Assembly: GCA_003219095.1 (NCBI GenBank)
Contig: QHPM01000107.1
Coordinates: 21,398 to 28,307 of the forward strand
Reading direction: 5' to 3'
DNA: 6,910 bases
Source of the DNA: Verrucomicrobiota bacterium
Lineage (GTDB): Bacteria; Verrucomicrobiota; Verrucomicrobiia; Chthoniobacterales; UBA10450
Part shown: positions 1 through 4,584 of the stretch, in pieces
How the letters are laid out: the number at the start of each line of letters is the position of its first letter
How positions within the stretch are numbered: the first letter of the stretch is position 1
Position numbers and translations under genes: made by a program
The notes under the pieces: model-generated
The model's database searches: none
What the model saw: only the letters and a program-made list of their open reading frames with translations
Told to the model about the DNA's origin: nothing

Positions 1-640
1 ATGGATAGCGCGCGGTGAGAACGTTCCATTGAATGGTATGGAGTTTAAAAATCATTGACGCGCCATCGAACCCGACGCGCTCCAGCGCCCGACGAAATTC
101 CTCGCGACCAGAAAACAAATAGTGCGGCGGGCCGGTTGGAACGTCGACCTCGAGATCAGCGTGCGCCTGAATGGCGTCGTTCATCATTTTCGCGTACGGA
201 TTCTCTTCCGGCGCCGCCCAAACGGTGAAGCCGAATTTGCCGCCGGGTTTAAGGACGCGGAACGCTGCAGCACAAGCGCGCTCCGGTTCAGACACGTGAA
301 GCAAAGCGAAGTTGGCCAGAACGCGATCGAAGGTCGCATCGGTGAAAGGCAGATTTTGCGCATCCCCCTCGCAGAATTCGATCCGCGGAAACATCTTTTG
401 TGCGATTGCGACCATTTCCCTGGAAAAATCGAGGCCGCGCGAGGTTGCGCCGCGTTCGGCCGCCGCGGCCGCGACGTAGCCGGGGCCACACCCAACGTCG
501 AGTACAGACTTGTTTCGAGTAACATCGGCGGCATCAAGCAGTGGTGGGATGAATTGACGGGTCGAGCTCGCCCACACCGAATCGTATTTGCCGGCAACAC
601 GCTGCCAGCCTTCGTGCTCAAATTTAGCGAATGGCTTCAT
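1..640 (-). CDS. Class I SAM-dependent methyltransferase (UbiE/Methyltransf_11 type), 3' end cut by window edge
   Basis: Reading down from an ATG at 640-638 gives 213 uninterrupted codons to the left edge, so the C-terminus is missing; relatives are usually about 250-280 residues. Visible Rossmann-fold motifs are VLDVGCGPGY (residues 46-55, motif I, SAM binding), GLDFS with acidic D71 (ribose contact), GDAQNLPF (92-99, adenine-side loop), FDRVLANFALLH (104-115, motif post II) and LKPGGKFGFTVW (130-141, motif III). These motifs define a cytosolic methyl transfer enzyme. The sequence does not reveal the substrate: relatives act on quinone precursors, small metabolites or unknown acceptors. The N-terminal AGKYDSVWASSTRQFIPPLLD stretch is typical of the UbiE-like superfamily rather than of DNA or rRNA methylases. 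The start is supported by the first conserved residues following at once; a GCGGAAA stretch upstream is only a weak ribosome site. It is divergent from the AP2-like gene, with 81 bp between the two starts. I am confident of the family and unsure of the function. Confidence 0.93.
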   Translation of the reverse strand, partial: MKPFAKFEHEGWQRVAGKYDSVWASSTRQFIPPLLDAADVTRNKSVLDVGCGPGYVAAAAAERGATSRGLDFSREMVAIAQKMFPRIEFCEGDAQNLPFTDATFDRVLANFALLHVSEPERACAAAFRVLKPGGKFGFTVWAAPEENPYAKMMNDAIQAHADLEVDVPTGPPHYLFSGREEFRRALERVGFDGASMIFKLHTIQWNVLTARYP

Positions 641-721
641 CAATTTCCGCAGACCAAAAAAAATATCGATTTTTCGTTAGACGTTCTTCCATTTTTCCAA
701 AGACGGTGGCAAGGTGGCGGA
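641..721. promoter_or_regulatory. Shared divergent promoter region (methyltransferase / AP2-like gene)
   Basis: This is the only non-coding DNA between two head-to-head genes, so both promoters should lie here or overlap the genes. It contains an A/T-rich core at about 654-675: an A-run, then an ATCGAT palindrome flanked by a T-run. I see no convincing -35/-10 pair in either direction. The end next to the plus-strand gene carries AAGG at 711-714, seven bases before the ATG at 722, a plausible Shine-Dalgarno. The assignment rests on gene geometry and base composition only. Confidence 0.4.
711..714 (+). promoter_or_regulatory. Ribosome binding site deciding the AP2-like gene start
   Basis: AAGG lies seven bases before the ATG at 722. 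It supports this internal start over the far-upstream ATG-less or antisense extension of the same open frame, which would overlap the whole methyltransferase gene on the opposite strand. Confidence 0.5.
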
Positions 722-1126
722 ATGAAGAAACGGCAAGGAGCATATCGCGAGTTTACTAATATCCGCATTTTGCCAAGTGGCTATCAGGTGGCAATCACGC
801 GCAATAAAAAGGAGTACAGCAAACATTTCGCCGGACATTCGAAAGAGTCGCTCAAGGCAGCGCATCGGTGGCGCGATCGCGTTCTTCGCCTCCTTCCCAA
901 TAAACGCAGCCAGCCAATTCCGTCGCGGATTCTGAGCAAACTGCGTTTGAAACAGCCGGTAGTTGGTGTTTCTCGCTACGAGACGCGCCGGTTCTATTCT
1001 GTCACCTATCACGGGGCAAAAGGACGGACGCGGGTACGAACATTTTCCTGGCGAGATCCAAAGGGAGAATTGGCAGCGTATGCAGCAGCGATAAAATTCA
1101 GGCGAAAGAAGACGAAGTTCCGATAA
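722..1126 (+). CDS. Small basic protein with two AP2-like half domains, putative DNA-binding
   Basis: The product has 134 residues and is very rich in Arg and Lys. Two related segments are visible. Segment 1 (about 13-58) has the pattern N-I-R-x-x-P-S-G-Y-Q-V-x-I-x-R, then a basic turn with YSKHF (32-36), then an amphipathic helix ending in WRDRVL (50-55). Segment 2 (about 81-128) has GVSR, FYSVTY (91-96), RTRVRTFSW and a helix AAYAAAIKFRRK. Three strands followed by a helix, duplicated, is what bacterial AP2-like (AP2/ERF or homing-endonuclease-associated) DNA-binding domains look like. The family is known mainly from plants, phages and mobile endonucleases, but free-standing two-domain versions occur in bacteria. 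The frame stays open far upstream, but that part (122-721) is antisense to the methyltransferase. The ATG at 722 has AAGG seven bases before it and begins just ahead of domain 1, so I chose it. No nuclease motif is seen. DNA binding is an inference; the targets are unknown. Confidence 0.82.
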   Translation: MKKRQGAYREFTNIRILPSGYQVAITRNKKEYSKHFAGHSKESLKAAHRWRDRVLRLLPNKRSQPIPSRILSKLRLKQPVVGVSRYETRRFYSVTYHGAKGRTRVRTFSWRDPKGELAAYAAAIKFRRKKTKFR

Positions 1127-1186
1127 ACCAGCATCGGAAGCGGCAGCTCTAATGCCATACTATCACCTTGTTAATGTCGATGCCCG

Positions 1187-1238
1187 CCTCACCTTAACCC
1201 TCTCCCCTCGCGGTGAGGGAAGGGCGTAGAGTGGGGTG
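1187..1238. repeat. Degenerate REP-like palindromic intergenic element
   Basis: The left arm reads CCTCACCTTAACCCTCTCCC and the right arm is G-rich (GAGGGAAGGG, then GTGGGGTG). The tip forms a 5-bp stem, CCCTC (1205-1209) with GAGGG (1215-1219), around a GCGGT loop. The C-rich arm followed by a G-rich arm resembles the widespread 'CCCTCACCC-TAACCCTCTCCCC' dispersed intergenic repeats of many bacterial genomes. The right arm here has several mismatches, so this copy is decayed. It sits in the 185-bp gap between two plus-strand genes. There is no T-run after the stem, so it is not a classic terminator, although it could dampen transcription or protect mRNA 3' ends. Copy number cannot be judged from one window. 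Confidence 0.6.
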
Positions 1239-1243
1239 TGCAG

Positions 1244-1256
1244 TCCCTTTCAGGGA
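1244..1256. repeat. Short hairpin downstream of the REP-like element
   Basis: TCCCT (1244-1248) and AGGGA (1252-1256) form a perfect 5-bp inverted repeat with a 3-base loop, 55 bp before the STAS-like start. It may be part of the same repeat element or chance; no function is claimed. Confidence 0.3.
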
Positions 1257-1311
1257 AACGCCCGCACGAGCTTTACGAAACGGTTCTCAGCGAATTTAAA
1301 CGCGCACATCC

Positions 1312-1686
1312 ATGTATTCCGTCGAATCCGATCGATCGAAGCGGCTATTGGTAATTAGCGCGGCTGGACAGGTGACGAAAAAAGAAGTGGAAACCGTGGC
1401 GCTGCGAGTCCGCGAGATGATGAAGGAGGTGACTCCCGGATTTCGCGTCTTAACCGATTTTCGCTGGCTTGACCGGATGGAGCCGGCAGCAGCGCCCCAT
1501 CTTGCGGAGATCATGGATACGGTGGCGGAGAAGGATGTCGCGGCGGTGATACGGGTGGTTCCCGATCCACACAAAGACATTGGCTTAAATATTCTTTCGC
1601 AATTTCATTATGGCCCGCAAATCAAGCTCGCTACCTTCGAGTCGTTAGCAGAAGCATTGTCAGCGTTGATGGACGAAGAAATCTAG
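1312..1686 (+). CDS. Small hypothetical protein, probable STAS/SpoIIAA-like fold
   Basis: The product has 124 residues, no signal peptide and no membrane segment, so it is a predicted cytosolic protein. Strand/helix alternation fits a STAS-like beta-alpha-beta-alpha fold: strands at YSVES (2-6) and RLLVISAAG, a long helix around TKKEVETVALRVREMM, strand FRVLTDFRWL (44-53), a helix around residues 60-74, strand AVIRVVPD, a helix starting at KDIGLNIL (88-95), strand KLATFES and a C-terminal helix. The stretches VLTDF-x-W-L-x-x-M-E-P and R-V-V-P-D-P-x-K-D-I-G-L-N-I-L-S-x-F-H-Y look like conserved family signatures; I have seen similar small proteins in environmental bacteria, with no assigned role. 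A TAA at 1297-1299 lies just upstream in frame and ATG 1312 is the first start after it; no Shine-Dalgarno is visible. No anti-sigma kinase or phosphatase partner is next to it, so an anti-sigma antagonist role is not supported by context. The coding call is firm, the fold tentative, the function unknown. Confidence 0.78.
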   Translation: MYSVESDRSKRLLVISAAGQVTKKEVETVALRVREMMKEVTPGFRVLTDFRWLDRMEPAAAPHLAEIMDTVAEKDVAAVIRVVPDPHKDIGLNILSQFHYGPQIKLATFESLAEALSALMDEEI

Positions 1687-1723
1687 AGACCACGCCAATC
1701 GCTTGCAGGCCCTGTCCCCGTCG

Positions 1724-1742
1724 CATCGGCATCCTGGCGATG
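1724..1742 (+). repeat. Palindromic repeat motif, copy A
   Basis: CATCGGCA (1724-1731), loop TCC, TGGCGATG (1735-1742): an 8-bp stem with one mismatch. It shares the core CATCCTGGC with the reverse complement of the hairpin at 1802-1820 and matches it at about 16 of 22 aligned positions, so the two are copies in opposite orientation. It resembles the small dispersed palindromes common between genes in Verrucomicrobiota and Planctomycetota. Confidence 0.55.
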
Positions 1743-1750
1743 TTTTTTGT

Positions 1751-1773
1751 GTTTAGCGCCAAAGGCGCTAAGC
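1751..1773. repeat. Perfect hairpin between the two repeat copies
   Basis: TTAGCGCC (1753-1760) and GGCGCTAA (1764-1771) form a perfect 8-bp stem around an AAA loop, extendable to 10 bp with one G-T pair (1751-1773). On the plus strand the T-run (TTTTTT, 1743-1748) lies before the stem, not after it, and on the minus strand an A-run follows, so neither strand has an intrinsic terminator. It is more likely part of a mosaic repeat element. Confidence 0.55.
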
Positions 1774-1801
1774 AGACAACGGAAAAGATGTCCGTCGGCC
1801 C

Positions 1802-1820
1802 CACAGCCAGGATGGCTATG
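1802..1820 (-). repeat. Palindromic repeat motif, inverted copy of A
   Basis: CACAGCCA (1802-1809), loop GGA, TGGCTATG (1813-1820): 7 of 8 positions pair. Read on the minus strand it contains the same CATCCTGGC core as the copy at 1724-1742. The minus-strand form, a CATAGCCATCCTGGCTGTGG-type sequence, resembles a dispersed repeat type I associate with Verrucomicrobiota and Planctomycetota. Confidence 0.55.
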
Positions 1821-1885
1821 CTACAGTTAAGCAAAAACCTCGCACGACGGCGTCTGCAAACCGAGAACATCGGGTCCCTGACTGT

Positions 1886-1906
1886 AATGGATAAATGCGA
1901 TCCATT
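1886..1906. promoter_or_regulatory. Inverted repeat, candidate activator (enhancer) site upstream of the sigma-54 promoter
   Basis: AATGGAT (1886-1892) and ATCCATT (1900-1906) are perfect reverse complements with a 7-base spacer. The centre is about 108 bp before the predicted transcription start, inside the usual range for binding sites of sigma-54 enhancer-binding proteins. The repeat itself is seen directly; its role is inferred from spacing. Confidence 0.42.
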
Positions 1907-1977
1907 CGCGCTACCGAAAATGATCGTGCCGGGGCAAGTCAATCAAAGCCGGTAGTTTACACACGACCATCGAGTAC

Positions 1978-1993
1978 TGGCACAACCTTTGCA
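1978..1993 (+). promoter_or_regulatory. Sigma-54 (RpoN) -24/-12 promoter of the permease operon
   Basis: TGGCAC (1978-1983), five bases, then TTGCA (1989-1993). This keeps the invariant GG (1979-1980), exactly ten bases, then GC (1991-1992), and matches the consensus YTGGCACG-N4-TTGCW at every defined position except the G after CAC. Transcription would start near 2004, giving a leader of about 55 bases before the ATG at 2059. The direction fits the permease gene. No competing sigma-70 promoter is evident. Such promoters need an ATP-using enhancer-binding activator, which is not encoded in the window. Confidence 0.72.
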
Positions 1994-2015
1994 GTGGGCA
2001 AGAGACGACACTGTT

Positions 2016-2027
2016 GCCACCGGTGGC
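2016..2027. promoter_or_regulatory. 12-bp perfect palindrome in the predicted leader
   Basis: GCCACCGGTGGC is a perfect dyad lying between the predicted start of transcription and the ribosome site. As RNA it can fold only into a 4-bp stem with a CCGG loop, so if functional it is more likely a DNA operator. A 12-bp palindrome could also occur by chance. Confidence 0.28.
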
Positions 2028-2044
2028 GCAAGCGTGAAGACGAG

Positions 2045-2050
2045 AAGGAG
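2045..2050 (+). promoter_or_regulatory. Strong Shine-Dalgarno of the first permease gene
   Basis: AAGGAG lies eight bases before the ATG at 2059. It fixes the start and is the best ribosome site in the window. Confidence 0.8.
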
Positions 2051-2058
2051 AACGGACT

Positions 2059-4560
2059 ATGTTTGAATCATTTTTTCAGGATGTGCGGGTTGGGCTTCGC
2101 GTTTTGTTCAAGGAGAAATCGTTCTGTTTCCTGGCCGTACTCGTACTCGCACTGGGCATCGGCGGCGCGACCACTCAATTCACGGTCGTCAACGCGATCG
2201 TATTGCGCGGCTTTTCCTTTCCTCATCCTGAACAACTGATGAGTGTGGGATTGATTGATCCCCAGGCTAGTGCACAAAACAATAATTTCGGTCTGGGCAA
2301 TATTCCGACGGCTCAGGACTACGAGGATTTCCGCGCGGCCCAGCAATCCTTCGCGCAGATGGCTGGTTATTTGAGCGGATCGACCATCAACGTGAGCTAC
2401 AAAAATAATCCGCAGCGTTACACCGGCGCCTACATCACCGAGGACCTCTTCAAAATTATCGGCGTTGTGCCGATCATGGGTCGCGACTTCACCGCTGACG
2501 ACAACAAACCGGGTGCAGAAAAAGTCGCCATTTTAAGTCACGAGATTTGGAAGCGGGATTTCAATGGCGACCCCAACATCGTCGGACAAGGCGTTCGGAT
2601 TAATGGCAAGGCTGCGACCATCATCGGTGTAATGCCGCCGAATTTTAAATTTCCGTTTTCCGATCAACTCTGGGTTTCCCTTTACAATGAGTATCCTCCG
2701 ACACCGCGCGGCCAGCTGATCATCGGTCCCAATAATGCCGCCCCCGCGGTCATGGGCCGGCTCAAACCGGGCGTCAGCATCGACCAGGTGAATGCGGAGT
2801 TTGTCGGGCTGGCGCGCCGTTTGGCGCAGGACAATCCGAAAACGAACGGCACACTCACCTCCGCAAGCGTCCAGCCTCTTCTGAAGGCAATGACCGGCCC
2901 GCAACTGCGCCAGCAGGTTTGGGGAATGCTTGCCGCCGTCATCCTCGTTTTGCTGATCGCATGTGTGAACGTGATGAATATGCAATTTGGTCGTGCCGCC
3001 TTGCGAGCAAAGGAACTGGCGATTCGCGGTGCGCTTGGGGCCACCCGTTGGCGAATTGTGCGCCAGATGCTGACGGAAAGTTTTGTTGTCGCCGCATTCG
3101 GCGCAGTCGCGGGCGTGCTGCTGGCTTATTGGGCGGTAGACATGCTCGTTCGCGCGACGAATTCGCTGCCGTTTCCGCCACCCTACTGGATTCAATATAG
3201 GATAGATGGTCCTGTTCTCGTCTTCACCGTCACTATGACGTTAGTGGCAACGATTGTTTCCGGTTTAGTCCCTGCGTTAGTCAGTTCAAAAGGAAATGCC
3301 GCCGAGATCATGAAAGAGGGCGGCCGCGGCAATACCAGCCGATTGGTCAATATCATCACTCGTGTGCTCGTGGTCGGGCAGATCGCGCTGACAGCCGCGC
3401 TCCTGATTGCGGCGACGCTGCAAATCAAATCAATACGAAATCAGGTCACCCTTAATTATGGCTACGACGAGAGTGCTGTTTATACCGCCCGCATGGGTTT
3501 GATGGAAGGCGCTTACCCAACGCAGGATGCCCGGCGTGGATTTTTCCTTCGCGCAGTGCGAGGACTGCGAGCTAATCCCCAGTTCGAATCTGCCGCGATG
3601 AGCGATCGCTTTCGCATGACCTTTGCCAACCAGGGTCAGTATGAAGTGGACGGCCAAAATTATACGACGGACCGCGACCGGCCGCGGGGAAACTTCGAGT
3701 CGGTCTCGGATAATTATTTTACGACGCTCGGCTTGAAAATTTTGGAAGGCCGCGACTTCACCATTGATGACGCCGACCTCAAACAACCGGTGGCGATCGT
3801 GAACACGAGCTTCGCGCGAAAGTATTACGGTAATGAAAGTTCAATTGGGCATCGGATCCGGATTTACAATCCCGGCCAACCGCAGGCATGGCGGACAATT
3901 GTCGGAGTGGTTCCGGACACCCTGATGCAGGGTCCATTCGACCAGCAGACCGATAGCGCGGGTTTTTACATGCCGCTGCTCGGCGCCGAACCAGCCACAC
4001 AATTTTGCACAATCATTGTTCGTCCGCGTCACGGGCAGCGGGCCGATACTCTTGGATCGGCTCTCAGTAAGGCAGTTGCCGAACTCGATTCAAATCTACC
4101 GACTTATTTCGCCGGAACGCCAGCGCGGTTGCACGATGAAATTCTCGGTGGCAATCGCATTATCGCGACTTTATTCGGCATTTTTGGAGCAGTCGCATTC
4201 GTGCTCTCGGCCGTTGGTCTTTACGGTGTGATGAGCTTTTCCGTTAATCAGCGCAGGCAGGAATTTGGCATCCGCATGGCGCTGGGCGCGGATGCCGCTC
4301 GTATTTTCCGCATGGTCATGACGCAAGGCGCCTGGCAATTGGGCATCGGGCTTGTCCTTGGCGCCGGTGGCGCCGCACTGCTTCTCGGAGTTCTTGCCGC
4401 AGCTGCTTTGCAGAACATTCTCTTCAAGGTCAACACGCTCGATCCAATCATTTATTTCGCGGTTGCAGGAATGCTCGCCCTCGTCGCGGCGGCATCTTGT
4501 TTCGTTCCAGCACGCCGCGCCACGCAGGTCGATCCAATCGTTGCCCTTCGCTATGAATAA
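2059..4560 (+). CDS. ADOP-like duplicated MacB/FtsX-family permease (first of pair)
   Basis: This is an 833-residue inner-membrane protein built as an internal duplication. A short cytoplasmic N-terminus leads into TM1 (about 22-46), then an extracytoplasmic MacB_PCD-like domain (about 50-280, including GRDFTADD and VAILSHEIWKRDF). FtsX domain 1 has TMs near 288-308, 341-360 and 386-408; TM5 is at 432-454. A second extracytoplasmic domain (about 455-690, with EGRDFTIDD and PVAIVNTSFARKYYG) is followed by FtsX domain 2 with TMs near 700-727, 760-785 and 796-814. Cytoplasmic motifs KELAIRGALGA (318-328) and QEFGIRMALGA (734-744) correspond to the ATPase-coupling region of FtsX/MacB permeases. 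The ending ARRATQVDPIVALRYE is typical. Size and duplication match the Acidobacterial duplicated orphan permease family (TIGR03434), whose members usually have no adjacent ATPase gene. The longer N-terminal prefix domain of some relatives is absent. The substrate is unknown; MacB-type mechanotransmission or lipoprotein/peptide export is a family-based guess. It is preceded by a sigma-54 promoter and followed after 24 bp by a homologous gene. Confidence 0.93.
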   Translation: MFESFFQDVRVGLRVLFKEKSFCFLAVLVLALGIGGATTQFTVVNAIVLRGFSFPHPEQLMSVGLIDPQASAQNNNFGLGNIPTAQDYEDFRAAQQSFAQMAGYLSGSTINVSYKNNPQRYTGAYITEDLFKIIGVVPIMGRDFTADDNKPGAEKVAILSHEIWKRDFNGDPNIVGQGVRINGKAATIIGVMPPNFKFPFSDQLWVSLYNEYPPTPRGQLIIGPNNAAPAVMGRLKPGVSIDQVNAEFVGLARRLAQDNPKTNGTLTSASVQPLLKAMTGPQLRQQVWGMLAAVILVLLIACVNVMNMQFGRAALRAKELAIRGALGATRWRIVRQMLTESFVVAAFGAVAGVLLAYWAVDMLVRATNSLPFPPPYWIQYRIDGPVLVFTVTMTLVATIVSGLVPALVSSKGNAAEIMKEGGRGNTSRLVNIITRVLVVGQIALTAALLIAATLQIKSIRNQVTLNYGYDESAVYTARMGLMEGAYPTQDARRGFFLRAVRGLRANPQFESAAMSDRFRMTFANQGQYEVDGQNYTTDRDRPRGNFESVSDNYFTTLGLKILEGRDFTIDDADLKQPVAIVNTSFARKYYGNESSIGHRIRIYNPGQPQAWRTIVGVVPDTLMQGPFDQQTDSAGFYMPLLGAEPATQFCTIIVRPRHGQRADTLGSALSKAVAELDSNLPTYFAGTPARLHDEILGGNRIIATLFGIFGAVAFVLSAVGLYGVMSFSVNQRRQEFGIRMALGADAARIFRMVMTQGAWQLGIGLVLGAGGAALLLGVLAAAALQNILFKVNTLDPIIYFAVAGMLALVAAASCFVPARRATQVDPIVALRYE

Positions 4561-4574
4561 AAATTGCTAAACAA

Positions 4575-4578
4575 AAGG
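4575..4578 (+). promoter_or_regulatory. Ribosome site supporting the GTG start of the second permease
   Basis: AAGG lies six bases before the GTG at 4585. In-frame TTG 4564 and CTG 4579 also exist after the previous stop (TAA, 4558-4560), but they lack such a site. Starting at GTG gives the N-terminal (M)LTDFRFALRQLRKSPGF, which matches the usual beginning of this permease family. Confidence 0.6.
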
Positions 4579-4584
4579 CTGATC

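Larger units (their letters stand above)
1687..2058. other. 372-bp intergenic region: hairpin cluster plus promoter region of the permease operon
   Basis: No convincing gene lies here. Short open frames exist on both strands, but they run across the hairpins and lack ribosome sites or recognisable products. The left part (about 1720-1825) holds three short inverted repeats. The right part (about 1880-2058) holds an inverted repeat, a sigma-54-type promoter, a palindrome in the predicted leader and a strong Shine-Dalgarno. I see no terminator for the STAS-like gene, since none of the hairpins is followed by a T-run on the plus strand. Confidence 0.7.

Noticed and set aside
184..621. Minus-strand open frame of 145 codons inside the methyltransferase region
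   Set aside because: It is a different minus-strand frame from the methyltransferase; its translation is Arg/Ser/Pro-rich with no recognisable motifs, a frame shadow.
122..721. Plus-strand open frame continuous with the AP2-like gene (would give a 334-residue protein)
   Set aside because: It is antisense to a methyltransferase with all SAM motifs intact, its product there is low-grade Arg-rich sequence with no domain, and a ribosome site plus ATG at 722 starts the real domain region.
1751..1773. Hairpin considered as an intrinsic terminator of the STAS-like gene
   Set aside because: The T-run precedes the stem on the plus strand and no T-run follows on either strand.
1631..1942. Minus-strand open frame of 103 codons over the end of the STAS-like gene and the hairpin cluster
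   Set aside because: It runs across all three hairpins and the inverted repeat, has no good ribosome site and gives no family signature.
1740..1955. Plus-strand 71-codon frame in the intergenic region
   Set aside because: It is built largely from palindromic repeat sequence, has no Shine-Dalgarno and covers the candidate regulatory inverted repeat.
1911..1955. CTACCG ... CGGTAG pair upstream of the sigma-54 promoter
   Set aside because: Only 6 bp with a 33-base spacer; too weak and too far apart to separate from chance.
2533..3195. Minus-strand open frame of 220 codons inside the first permease
   Set aside because: It lies wholly opposite a clearly conserved permease; the translation is His/Arg-rich without domain features, as expected for an antisense shadow in GC-rich coding DNA.
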